54,534 nucleotides of DNA from an uncultured Rhodospirillales bacterium (GTDB lineage Bacteria > Pseudomonadota > Alphaproteobacteria > RF32 > CAG-239), in assembly GCA_902763185.1 (NCBI GenBank), contig CACWQT010000004.1, positions 1 through 54,534 of the forward strand, written 5' to 3'. Made by a program: the position numbers and the translations under genes. Below the pieces are notes generated by a model. It worked only from the letters and a program-made list of their open reading frames with translations. It was not told the origin of the DNA and did not search any database. This document shows, in pieces, positions 8,683-16,539 of the stretch (position 1 is its first letter; every line of letters begins with the position of its first letter).

Positions 8683-10737
8683 CTATTCCGCACTATTCAA
8701 CGTTTTAACTAAGATGAAGTAGATTTTATCTAAGTCTGAATTGACTGCAAAGTTAATAAGTTCGTTCTTTGTTGTTTCTTCGGAATTAGCAATATCTTTA
8801 AGCAAAATATCCATCAAAAACAAATAACGAATGGCTTGATTGTGGAACTCAGCATTATCATCAAACGCCTTGCGAATAGCTAAAGATTGTTTATGACTTA
8901 AAGTTCTTGATAAAACATCTGTAAAGACAGTCGTTTTTCCGGATAAATAATTATCCCATAAATCAAACATATCTTGCTTACTATAAAGCTTATCGGATAT
9001 GACACCGATATTGCGGAATGTGCGGTTAATAGTCTTAACGGCAGTAATCATCTTTTCTCGGTCAAATTCTGGCTCAAGTTGATTGATTTTAGCCACTTTA
9101 GAGCCGGTTAAAGCTTCAAAACGGTCGATTTGCTTTTCTTGCTCATTAATGGTATGCGTAACTTCTGTTGCTGTATCTGCAACATCTTCACGGAGCTTAT
9201 TAAGCTTATCGCGAATGGCGTCTATATTTGACAGCGCATTAGTAATATAAAAATTCTGTTCTTCCAAAAGTTTAACGCCGTTTTGGCTATTGTTTAGCAT
9301 TAGGTTTGAAGTTCTGCTGATTTTATCGGTGCTATGATTTATCAGCTCACTTGCTTGTGTAAATTTTTCAATCACTTCAACCGCTTTATCTTTTAGGGTA
9401 TCAGTTTTAAGAGCAAGTTTATTACTCATGTCACCGATTTTATCAACAATCGTTTCGGCAATTCCTTGTAAATCACGATTCTTAATTTGCGTCATATTGG
9501 TAAATGACATCAATTTTTCTGTTTCTTTATTAATGGCGACAATCACATTTTGCATACTGTTAACGGCATATTCGCATTTACGTTCAATTTCGCCGCGTTT
9601 TTCATCAAATACATCGCCGATACTGCGGATGGACATACCTGTTTCGGTATTAACCGCTTTAAGTGTGGCAATTTGCTTTTTGGTAACTTTCTCGATTTCT
9701 ATGGAGTGCTTAACCAGTTTATCAATCTCTTGGGATACTGTTATTCCGTATTTAGAAAGCTTATCATTAATCATTTCGGCATTTTGGTCAATAACTTCTG
9801 ACTGTGTTTGGATAAGCTTTTTTTGATCCTCTACACGTCCTTCAATACTGGAAATACTGGTATCCAAACGCTTGTAAAGAGCTTCATATTCATCGGCTGC
9901 CCTATCAAACGACCGCTCAATACGTTGTGCATTTTCAGAGGTTCTTGAAAGCATGGTGTTAATATGCTCTTGGCTCAAGTCAGCACAAGAGGTAAGTTGG
10001 TTTTTGATAATCGTTAAATAGTTTTTATTGTCCGCTATGTTGTTTTTAATGTTAGAAGATACCGCAGATATCTCCTCCAAAATCGGGTTTAGTTTACTTA
10101 AAAAACTATCAGAATTTTGCGAGATATTTTGTGAGCAATTGCGTAAATTATCAGCGGATACGGACATTTTCTCTGTAATATAAGAACATCTGTCTGCCAA
10201 TTCCTTTACACCGCCATTAAGCGCAATCAACGTCTTTGCCGAATAGTCGTCTAACAGATGAAGTATATTGGCAAGTTCGGTGACGCGTAAATCCAAGTCA
10301 GATTTGATTTTTGATGATTGTGCAAGCACCTCTCTGTTTTCACGCTGTAATAAGGATACTTGCTCTTGTATAACCTTAGCAAAGGCTTTGGCGTTTTGAG
10401 AAGCCTCGTTGTCCGGAAACATCAGACCGTCAACATAAGTTTGGAACAATCGAGCATTGGCATCCAAACTACCGCTTCGCTCAATATAGGCCAAAAAGAA
10501 CCACAGCAAAAACAATGGCAGGGTAATGGTTAAGATGAATATGCCAAAGTCAGCCGGAGCCAAGGCTGTAATGCTGCTCCATCCGATGAAGTGCTCAATA
10601 TAATAAGCCACACCGACACCCCACAACAGCGCAGAGACAGCCAAACAATAGGCAAAATTGCCTCTAACCCATAAAAAACGATTTCGGGCTATGTTCTCTG
10701 TTTGTGGTGTATTATTATGACTTTGTTGAGCGGACAT
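8683..10737 (-). CDS. Membrane-anchored long coiled-coil protein, function unknown
   Basis: I do not recognise a named family. Two membrane segments lie at about residues 28-50 and 66-86, followed by some 480 residues of heptad-rich, Ser/Asn/Lys-rich helix, then a non-coiled C-terminal part from about 575 that is rich in aromatic and charged residues. The layout resembles a methyl-accepting chemotaxis protein but no signalling hairpin tip (EIxxIxxxIxxIAxQTNLLALNA type) is evident. A structural envelope or cell-cycle coiled coil is another option. It is upstream of dusB with a gap of four bases, so the two are probably co-transcribed. A weak AGGGA lies 13 bases before the ATG. Confidence 0.7.
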   Translation of the reverse strand: MSAQQSHNNTPQTENIARNRFLWVRGNFAYCLAVSALLWGVGVAYYIEHFIGWSSITALAPADFGIFILTITLPLFLLWFFLAYIERSGSLDANARLFQTYVDGLMFPDNEASQNAKAFAKVIQEQVSLLQRENREVLAQSSKIKSDLDLRVTELANILHLLDDYSAKTLIALNGGVKELADRCSYITEKMSVSADNLRNCSQNISQNSDSFLSKLNPILEEISAVSSNIKNNIADNKNYLTIIKNQLTSCADLSQEHINTMLSRTSENAQRIERSFDRAADEYEALYKRLDTSISSIEGRVEDQKKLIQTQSEVIDQNAEMINDKLSKYGITVSQEIDKLVKHSIEIEKVTKKQIATLKAVNTETGMSIRSIGDVFDEKRGEIERKCEYAVNSMQNVIVAINKETEKLMSFTNMTQIKNRDLQGIAETIVDKIGDMSNKLALKTDTLKDKAVEVIEKFTQASELINHSTDKISRTSNLMLNNSQNGVKLLEEQNFYITNALSNIDAIRDKLNKLREDVADTATEVTHTINEQEKQIDRFEALTGSKVAKINQLEPEFDREKMITAVKTINRTFRNIGVISDKLYSKQDMFDLWDNYLSGKTTVFTDVLSRTLSHKQSLAIRKAFDDNAEFHNQAIRYLFLMDILLKDIANSEETTKNELINFAVNSDLDKIYFILVKTLNSAE

Positions 10738-10869
10738 ATCTTCAAAATTCCCTAAATTGATACGTTAATATTTACTTATCATTAACTTTTATTTTTTTCA
10801 AATAAATTATTGCATTGCGGCACAATATTTCACAAATCCAAAAATTTTGAACAAATTTAAACTTTTCTA

Positions 10870-10897
10870 TTGATTTTCTAAAAAGTTTGGCTATTCT
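10870..10897 (+). promoter_or_regulatory. Predicted sigma-70 promoter of tRNA-Thr
   Basis: TTGATT at 10870-10875 and TATTCT at 10892-10897 are 16 bases apart and end 30 bases before the tRNA. The fit to consensus is moderate. Confidence 0.45.
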
Positions 10898-10927
10898 AAC
10901 GCAAGCTTACCGAGCAAAATAGATTAT

Positions 10928-11002
10928 GCCGCTATAGCTCAGTGGTAGAGCACGTCATTGGTAATGACGGGGTCGTAAGTCCGATTCTTACTAGCGGCAC
11001 CA
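10928..11002 (+). tRNA. tRNA-Thr (GGT anticodon)
   Basis: The acceptor arms GCCGCTA and TAGCGGC pair fully. The D-arm GCTC-AGTGGTA-GAGC, anticodon arm GTCAT-TGGTAAT-type loop with anticodon GGT, and T-arm GTAAG/CTTAC are all present. The discriminator is A at 10999 and CCA is encoded at 11000-11002. The anticodon reads ACC/ACU, giving threonine. Confidence 0.95.
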
Positions 11003-11083
11003 TTAAAAATGCCTCCCTCGCGGAGGCTTTTTTAATGGTGATATTACAAGAGTCATCGGACTTACGGGGGCAACGTAAGTCCG
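10997..11083 (+). repeat. 87-bp direct repeat, copy A
   Basis: This sequence is identical to 11786-11872. It starts inside the tRNA-Thr 3' end (GCACCA), contains the tRNA terminator, and ends with a dyad whose arms CGGACTTAC and GTAAGTCCG repeat the tRNA T-arm sequence. Confidence 0.9.
11006..11033 (+). terminator. Rho-independent terminator after tRNA-Thr
   Basis: GCCTCC at 11011-11016 pairs with GGAGGC at 11022-11027 around a five-base loop, followed by six T. It is part of the 87-bp repeat and so recurs at 11795-11822. Confidence 0.85.
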
Positions 11084-11175
11084 GAATCGCCGCGCCGGAT
11101 TTAGTCGGCGCAAGATGTCGGCGAATTTATGAGCCGCCCCGAAGGATGCGCAGTGCGAAGCGCGCGCACTTTCGT

Positions 11176-11189
11176 CTAGCGGCACCATT
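11176..11189 (+). repeat. Displaced copy of the tRNA-Thr 3' end (attachment-site-like)
   Basis: These 14 bases match the tRNA 3' end and following bases at 10991-11004. A hairpin terminator follows at 11194-11219, as expected if an element inserted in the tRNA 3' end and displaced the original end. The preceding 11130-11175 stretch is about 80% alike to 11934-11978. Confidence 0.65.
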
Positions 11190-11193
11190 TTCT

Positions 11194-11222
11194 AAAAAGC
11201 ACCTTTTGGGGTGCTTTTTATG
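11194..11222 (+). terminator. Rho-independent terminator
   Basis: AAAAAGCACC at 11194-11203 pairs with GGTGCTTTTT at 11210-11219. It directly follows a tRNA-Thr 3'-end copy and has no protein gene upstream of its own. Confidence 0.75.
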
Positions 11223-11367
11223 TTGCTATTATTGCTTCTCACAAAGTCCGATTTAGGAAATCCCTAAAACAGCAATTTTTCATAAATTATCGGACTTTTT
11301 ATCTTATTTTATTGATTAATTATTTTATTCATATTAAAGATATTATAGTTAATCATAGGAAAATAAT

Positions 11368-11727
11368 ATGAAAAAATTTTATCAAATATGTATATGTATA
11401 CTTTTTCTTTGCACGAATGTATACGCTGCTGATAATGTTGAAAAGAAAAGTGGTTTAGAATATAAAATTGAGCAATATTCTTGTTTTGAATCTCATAAAT
11501 GTTCTTTTGATGTGAGGATCAATTCAAAATTTTCTGAAGATGAATTACTAACAATAGCTTATGAAATTTACGATGATATTCCGGCAGTAAATAGAGTCTT
11601 TATAATGTTTTATCTTCCCTGTATGAAAGTCGGTAATGGTGCATGGGCAAGTATAATTTTCGACCCAACACCAAAAGTAACTGTAATGGATTTTATGTTA
11701 TCTTCAAATAAGACTTGCAACAAGTAA
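11368..11727 (+). CDS. Small secreted cysteine-containing protein, unknown
   Basis: I do not recognise the family. The N-terminus is a signal peptide of about 20 residues ending VYA-A, which would leave a mature protein of about 99 residues. Mature cysteines at about 39, 45, 86 and 117 could form two disulfides in the periplasm. AGGA lies 8 bases before the ATG. The gene lies between the two 87-bp repeats beside tRNA-Thr, and its local sequence is very AT-rich, which fits cargo of a small integrated element. No mobility gene accompanies it. Confidence 0.65.
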   Translation: MKKFYQICICILFLCTNVYAADNVEKKSGLEYKIEQYSCFESHKCSFDVRINSKFSEDELLTIAYEIYDDIPAVNRVFIMFYLPCMKVGNGAWASIIFDPTPKVTVMDFMLSSNKTCNK

Positions 11728-11785
11728 TTACTTTTGTCATCTTGTATTCATCATAATTTTCAGTCCGATAAGTGCAAAGCAACGC

Positions 11786-11872
11786 GCACCATTAAAAATG
11801 CCTCCCTCGCGGAGGCTTTTTTAATGGTGATATTACAAGAGTCATCGGACTTACGGGGGCAACGTAAGTCCG
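11786..11872 (+). repeat. 87-bp direct repeat, copy B
   Basis: Exact second copy of 10997-11083, starting 789 bases downstream of it. It includes a second copy of the tRNA-Thr terminator (hairpin at 11800-11816) although no intact tRNA precedes it. Confidence 0.9.
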
Positions 11873-11977
11873 ACTAACGAGCGGCGCTTTAGAGTTGCGA
11901 AGTTGGACGAGGCGCTGAAAGCGTCCGAGGTCTTGAGCATAAGCGAAAGATGCGCAGAGTGAAACGCGCGCACTTTC

Positions 11978-11991
11978 TACTAGCGGCACCA
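11978..11991 (+). repeat. Second displaced copy of the tRNA-Thr 3' end
   Basis: TACTAGCGGCACCA matches the tRNA at 10989-11002 over 14 bases and is again followed by a hairpin terminator. Confidence 0.65.
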
Positions 11992-11999
11992 GTTTTTAT

Positions 12000-12036
12000 A
12001 AGGGTTTTAGCAATTTGCTAAAATCCTTTATTTTTT
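12000..12036 (+). terminator. Rho-independent terminator
   Basis: A 13-base arm at 12000-12012 pairs with 12016-12028, with one G-T pair, followed by a T-rich tract. It may be the native terminator of the tRNA-Thr gene moved here by integration. Confidence 0.75.
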
Positions 12037-12038
12037 GG

Positions 12039-12056
12039 TGCTACACGAGTGCTACA
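12039..12056. other. Paired TGCTACA repeats, possible integrase arm-type sites
   Basis: TGCTACA occurs at 12039-12045 and 12050-12056, eleven bases apart (one helical turn), next to a tRNA 3'-end copy. From memory, similar repeats lie beside tRNA-integrating tyrosine recombinases. No integrase is present, so this is a relic at most. Confidence 0.35.
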
Positions 12057-12072
12057 TTTCCATTAAACCGCA

Positions 12073-12101
12073 TTGACACATACCTGTTTTTGTGATACTA
12101 T
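12073..12101 (+). promoter_or_regulatory. Sigma-70 promoter of the kinase-like gene at 12135
   Basis: A perfect TTGACA at 12073-12078 and TACTAT at 12096-12101 are 17 bases apart. The predicted start lies about 25 bases before the ATG. Confidence 0.75.
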
Positions 12102-12134
12102 AGGCTCAGTTTTAGCAAAACGAAAGGATATATT

Positions 12135-13277
12135 ATGCTAGACGAACCGCACCCAAAAAGCGAATATATGCAAGTCGCCGGGCAAACTTTTTTAAAAATC
12201 GTCAAAAAAGTATATGGAACAGATAATTTTGCCGAAGTGGCTCCCCAAATTTTTACAAATCCGAAGAACATCATTGGCGAAGGTAATACCAAATATGTTT
12301 TCAAAATTGATGGTATTGAGGGCTACGTGTTAGCTGTTTTAAAAGATGAATTTGACCTATCAAGACCTCCTGTGCCGCTTAAGGCTTGTGAAATACCGCT
12401 ACCCCGATATAACTTTGGACAGATTCTTTTTGAAAACGATAACGGTTTGATGGTGATGAGAAAGGCAGAGGGCGTGCCCCACTCTTCAGAGCCGTGGGTT
12501 AAGTATAGTTTCGGAGTGTTAGAAGGTGCCATGAGTATGCCCCAAAAGACGGCAGAAAAAGCGTTGCTTAAAATATGTGCTGTTTCTCGCATGCCGATAA
12601 CAGCTTTTAACCATATGGCTATGCAAATTAAATATCTGAATGAGGGTGGTTTGCCTTTAGATACAATTAACCCGAACAATATTTTAATTGACCCCAAAAA
12701 TAAGCAGATAAACATTATTGACGTTTTGGATGGTCCTGAATTTTTACGCCAAATTAAAAGCCCGATAAACGGTGTGCGAAATATGGAAGCCATATTATTG
12801 GATTCAATCATGCACACCGAATATATGAAGGTTTTATCTCCCGGCGAACAAAAGCTGATGAAATACGCTTCCGAAGTTGTGATTGAAAAATGTCAAAAGG
12901 CAGCCGAAAATGTCGGTTTGGTGAGTGATCCAAGCAATGTTCGGCATTATTTTGAATTGATAATAAAAAATGATGACAGAAAATCACCGATTACGTTTGC
13001 ATTTTTACGCAATTATAGTGAGTTTACATCTTTGTATAAAGATAAGTTAGCCAAAGATGAAGAAATCGTCCTTAATCCTAAACGTAATGCTAAATATGAA
13101 AAGCAAGAAGTGGATTATTTACAGCTAAAAATGGATATGTTGCGCGCAGAATTGTGCGATAAAGTTGGTCAAACAGCAGATAAAAAAACAGGAAAAATCA
13201 CTAAAGAGCATATTGAAATAGCTCAAAGACAAACATTCCTTGCTAAGCAAATGATGAAGATAAGAAACGAGAAGTAA
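12135..13277 (+). CDS. Atypical kinase-fold protein (paralogue of 15535-16479)
   Basis: No named family is recognised, but a kinase-like pattern is visible. A glycine-rich GEGNTKYVFKI lies near residues 48-58, a possible beta-3 Lys at 70 (VLAVLK), a catalytic-loop-like PLDTINPNNILID at about 174-186 and a metal-binding-like IIDV with Asp 196. The loop is one residue longer than the usual D-x4-N, so activity is uncertain. The C-terminal 170 residues are helical and Lys-rich. AAGGA lies 6 bases before the ATG, and a strong promoter drives the gene on its own. The distant paralogue at 15535 shares the MP-x2-A, NIL-x-D and IID blocks. An aminoglycoside-phosphotransferase-like enzyme, a pseudokinase or an exported effector are all possible. 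Confidence 0.6.
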   Translation: MLDEPHPKSEYMQVAGQTFLKIVKKVYGTDNFAEVAPQIFTNPKNIIGEGNTKYVFKIDGIEGYVLAVLKDEFDLSRPPVPLKACEIPLPRYNFGQILFENDNGLMVMRKAEGVPHSSEPWVKYSFGVLEGAMSMPQKTAEKALLKICAVSRMPITAFNHMAMQIKYLNEGGLPLDTINPNNILIDPKNKQINIIDVLDGPEFLRQIKSPINGVRNMEAILLDSIMHTEYMKVLSPGEQKLMKYASEVVIEKCQKAAENVGLVSDPSNVRHYFELIIKNDDRKSPITFAFLRNYSEFTSLYKDKLAKDEEIVLNPKRNAKYEKQEVDYLQLKMDMLRAELCDKVGQTADKKTGKITKEHIEIAQRQTFLAKQMMKIRNEK

Positions 13278-13370
13278 AACCACGCTGATAAGCTTAAATA
13301 AAATAGCTTTTAACTTTTCTTAATGTTTCTTGTATAATAATTATTCCTGTCGCTAATGGGGAACAATAAA

Positions 13371-14006
13371 ATGTCTTTTATCATTTTAGATACGGAATAT
13401 ACAGCATGGAAAGGCTGTCAAGAAAACGGTTGGCAGGGCAATCAAAAAAAGGAAATCGTGCAAATCGCCGCCCTTAAAGTTTCTAATAACTTAAAGGTGC
13501 TTGCTGAGTTTAATGCGCTTTGCAAACCAAAAATAAATCCTATTCTATCAGAATATTTTACCAATTTAACCCATATAACCAATACACAAATCAAAAAACA
13601 TGGTGAGCCTTTTGCTGATGCATATAAAAGGTTTGAGGCGTTTGTTAAAAATAACATTTGCTACTCACATAGTTGGGGTTCTGATTTTTTTAATGAATCA
13701 GACGGTTCAATCATAAAAGAAAACCTTTATTTGCAAAACTTAATAGCTGAGAAAAAGATTGTTTATCGCAATGTTGCGCCGATTTTTAAACAGCTTTACA
13801 AAGAAAACAACATATTTGTTAAAAGCCAATGCTGCGGTGAGATAGCAGGGATTCTCGGCGTGGATAAAAAATTGATGAAATCCGGTCGAAATCCGCATAA
13901 TGCTCTATATGATGTCTATTCCATACTTGAAGGACTTAAATATTTTTATCCGCGTTCTGTTGAATTGATGAACTTATTTATGTCTCATCACAAAAATGAT
14001 GACTAA
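13371..14006 (+). CDS. DEDDh 3'-5' exonuclease domain protein
   Basis: The fold is that of DnaQ/ERI-1/KapD-type exonucleases, which remove nucleotides from 3' ends of DNA or RNA with two metals. The five expected residues are visible: Asp 7 and Glu 9 in ILDTEY, Asp 105 in HSWGSD, and His 176 and Asp 181 in PHNALYD. At 211 residues it is a stand-alone nuclease without polymerase parts. ATG 13371 with GGGGA upstream is preferred over an in-frame ATG at 13356. A TATAAT at 13333-13338 may be its -10 element. The last 33 bases overlap convergent cstA. Substrate is unknown. Confidence 0.8.
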   Translation: MSFIILDTEYTAWKGCQENGWQGNQKKEIVQIAALKVSNNLKVLAEFNALCKPKINPILSEYFTNLTHITNTQIKKHGEPFADAYKRFEAFVKNNICYSHSWGSDFFNESDGSIIKENLYLQNLIAEKKIVYRNVAPIFKQLYKENNIFVKSQCCGEIAGILGVDKKLMKSGRNPHNALYDVYSILEGLKYFYPRSVELMNLFMSHHKNDD

Positions 14007-15362
14007 AGCCATGGCAACAATACTGCCGACTATGGATGATATATCAAGAGGCAGGCTAAACCCGATTTTATCAAACATAATATAGGTAACGCATACTGAG
14101 GTCATAAATCCGGCAGGGATAAGCGTAAGCCAGTAATTCTTATTATTTTGATAGAGATAAAAACTCGCCATCCATAAAGTTATGGTAGCAAGGAGTTGGT
14201 TCGTCCACCCGAAATAAATCCAAATTGTCGTCAAATCAAAAAAGCTCATGGCAATGCCGCCTGAAAGCACAACAAGACTGATTAAAAGTCGTTTTTTAAG
14301 GGATTTATTTTCTTTTTGCCAATAATCGCCAATAGTTAAACGTGCCGAACGAAACGCCGTATCGCCGGAAGTAATGGATAGTAAAATAACCGATAAAACC
14401 GCAAGCGTGCCGCCGAATGAACCGAGATATCCTTTTGCCACATCAGAAACAACGCCCCCCGGACCGCTTGACATTATCACGTTGTGCAGACCGTCACTTC
14501 CCTGATAAAAGGCAATCCCCAATGTTGCCCAAATGAGGGCGACAATTCCTTCTGTTATCATGGCACCGTAAAAAATGGCTCTTCCGTGTTTTTCATTGGC
14601 CAAACAACGTGCCATCAAAGGTGATTGCGTCGCATGAAAACCGCTGATGGCTCCGCAGGCAATCGTCACAAACATAAGCGGAAAAATCGGTAATTTCAAA
14701 GGATGCTGATTAGAAAATGTCAGATTAGGATAAAAAGGAGCATCACTGGCAAATAACACCACAATCATTGCCGCAGAAATAACAATTAGTAACAGTGCAA
14801 ATAACGGATAAAACCGTCCGATGATTTTATCAATTGGTAAAAGTGTAGCTAAGAAATAATAGCCGAATATGGCAATAACCCACCACACGAAAGGGGTTTC
14901 CGATAAGTTGGCTAACATCCGCGCCGGACTCATCGCAAAAACCGAGCCTAAGAGCAACAAAAAGCAGACCATAAACACTAAAAAGACAAATTTTACCTTC
15001 GTTCCGAGATATTTTTCAACCAGTGGAACGAGAGATTGCCCGCCGTTTCTGACCGAAATCATTCCAGCCATATAGTCATGAACGCCACCGGCAAAGATTG
15101 AGCCGAATACAATCCATAACAACGCCACCGGTCCATACAACGCCCCCAAAATTGCGCCGAATACCGGTCCTAATCCGGCGATATTTAAGAATTGTATCAA
15201 AAACACCCGCCATGTCGGCAATACCATAAAATCAACATTGTCACATTTCTTGACCGCCGGTGTGGTCGCTTTTGCATTTGCCGCAAAAATCTTCTCAACA
15301 ATTTTTCCGTAAACGGTATACCCGATAATCAGCAACAAAACTGCTGTTAAAAATATGGCCAT
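13974..15362 (-). CDS. CstA-family carbon starvation/pyruvate or peptide transporter
   Basis: CstA proteins are polytopic inner-membrane transporters taking up peptides or pyruvate under carbon limitation. The sequence has many hydrophobic segments, the NIAGLGPVFGAILGALYGP block and the GGVHDYMAGMISVRNGG block typical of the family, and GFHATQSPLMARC later. At 462 residues it is the short form; the enteric CstA and BtsT are about 700. The C-terminus ends with two further membrane segments. The 3' end overlaps the exonuclease gene tail to tail. No two-component regulator such as BtsSR is adjacent. Confidence 0.88.
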   Translation of the reverse strand: MAIFLTAVLLLIIGYTVYGKIVEKIFAANAKATTPAVKKCDNVDFMVLPTWRVFLIQFLNIAGLGPVFGAILGALYGPVALLWIVFGSIFAGGVHDYMAGMISVRNGGQSLVPLVEKYLGTKVKFVFLVFMVCFLLLLGSVFAMSPARMLANLSETPFVWWVIAIFGYYFLATLLPIDKIIGRFYPLFALLLIVISAAMIVVLFASDAPFYPNLTFSNQHPLKLPIFPLMFVTIACGAISGFHATQSPLMARCLANEKHGRAIFYGAMITEGIVALIWATLGIAFYQGSDGLHNVIMSSGPGGVVSDVAKGYLGSFGGTLAVLSVILLSITSGDTAFRSARLTIGDYWQKENKSLKKRLLISLVVLSGGIAMSFFDLTTIWIYFGWTNQLLATITLWMASFYLYQNNKNYWLTLIPAGFMTSVCVTYIMFDKIGFSLPLDISSIVGSIVAMALVIIFVMRHK

Positions 15363-15481
15363 AACACACCTCTATAACAATTTTTTGATTCGTTATCCTT
15401 TAATGTTACACCCAAATTTATACAAAACGGTTAAAAAATCAATTAAAACTAAAAAAAACATTTTTTTGATATGGACAAAAC

Positions 15482-15509
15482 TTGACAATAAAAAAATCCC
15501 TGCTATGAT
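15482..15509 (+). promoter_or_regulatory. Sigma-70 promoter of the kinase-like gene at 15535
   Basis: TTGACA at 15482-15487 and TATGAT at 15504-15509 are 16 bases apart and end 25 bases before the ATG. This position rules out the longer open frame beginning at 15355. Confidence 0.75.
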
Positions 15510-15534
15510 GCAAGCCTATTTGGAGAATAATAAT

Positions 15535-16479
15535 ATGACAGAAAGAATTTTACCCCCGATTGATGACATCATTTTTGCGATGAGTGAAGAGCCCTTAGGT
15601 ATGGGTGAAGAAGCAAAAGTTTATAAAATTCATACCCATCCGCACTACACTGTACGTGTAAGCAATGATGCACCTGATTTAGAAATACTCTCTCAGAAGC
15701 TATATAATGAAAAGTTTACTATTCAAAAAGATATCTTTGAGCGGAGAAATTATGCGCAACCCGTAGCTTATTTGGGGCTTGATCCGGATGATTGCCACAA
15801 TGCACTGGTAACCATAAATTTATATGCGCCGGGCTTTTCAATGGAAATTCATAAACCTGGGCGGAAAATGCCGTCAGATGATGAAGCTATGATGAAAACC
15901 ATAGCTTTATCCAAAGCTGTGCTGAATATGCCGGATTCTGCAATTGATAAGATATATGATGATTTGCTATTCCTTTCTTCGCGCGAATACTCAATTGATG
16001 TTGGTAATGGCGGTCTGTTTACCAATACCGGTAACATCTTAATGGATGCAGCAAATAAGAGATTCCAAATCATAGATATTCAACCGTTTATCCGCAATCG
16101 GGTTGGAATTCCCCAAAACCATACCAAAGGATTTAATTCACCGCTATTTTTAGCCCGTGGTCTTATCCCTGGTGCATACGGATATGCCGAAAAACATGCC
16201 AAATATCTGCCTTTGATTGATTGCAGAACGGAAATTATCGATAAAATCATCCAAGGAGCTAAACGTAATCACTTAAACGACGTCGGTTGCTATCTCAAAG
16301 GTGATGCGAATGCCATGGCAATGTTTTGGAAAGTTCAGTTAACTAAACTGCGTATTCCTGAAAAGTATGCGGAAAACTTTATCAAAGAAATATGTGCCGT
16401 AGAAGATGAACAGCGTTATCCGTTGCTTAAGCACAATGCGCCATTGGTGCGAGTTGCCGGTCGAAGTATGTATTCATAA
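15535..16479 (+). CDS. Atypical kinase-fold protein (paralogue of 12135-13277)
   Basis: The 314-residue protein has a glycine-rich LGMGEEAKVYKI at about 21-32, YTVRV at 38-42 where the usual beta-3 Lys is Arg, a loop region from SIDV (Asp 155) to TGNILMD (Asn 167), and IIDI with Asp 181. The loop holds an insertion, so this may be a pseudokinase. Blocks and order match the protein at 12135. GGAG lies 10 bases before ATG 15535; the frame is open back to 15355 but the promoter at 15482-15509 fixes the start. It stands alone in its transcript or is read through into 16540. I do not assign a substrate. Confidence 0.6.
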   Translation: MTERILPPIDDIIFAMSEEPLGMGEEAKVYKIHTHPHYTVRVSNDAPDLEILSQKLYNEKFTIQKDIFERRNYAQPVAYLGLDPDDCHNALVTINLYAPGFSMEIHKPGRKMPSDDEAMMKTIALSKAVLNMPDSAIDKIYDDLLFLSSREYSIDVGNGGLFTNTGNILMDAANKRFQIIDIQPFIRNRVGIPQNHTKGFNSPLFLARGLIPGAYGYAEKHAKYLPLIDCRTEIIDKIIQGAKRNHLNDVGCYLKGDANAMAMFWKVQLTKLRIPEKYAENFIKEICAVEDEQRYPLLKHNAPLVRVAGRSMYS

Positions 16480-16486
16480 ATAATGC

Positions 16487-16515
16487 TGGACAAATTATAC
16501 AAAACATGGTATTCT
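16487..16515 (+). promoter_or_regulatory. Sigma-70 promoter of the gene at 16540
   Basis: TGGACA at 16487-16492 and TATTCT at 16510-16515 are 17 bases apart, 24 bases before the ATG. Confidence 0.6.
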
Positions 16516-16539
16516 CTTTCGCGTAAGAAGGAGAAAATT

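Noticed and set aside
11003..11188. Small frames in the 87-bp repeat copies (also 11792-11989)
   Set aside because: They arise from the repeat and hairpin sequence, start in the terminator and have no ribosome site.
15355..15534. 60-residue N-terminal extension of the kinase-like gene
   Set aside because: A near-consensus promoter at 15482-15509 and a ribosome site place the start at 15535.
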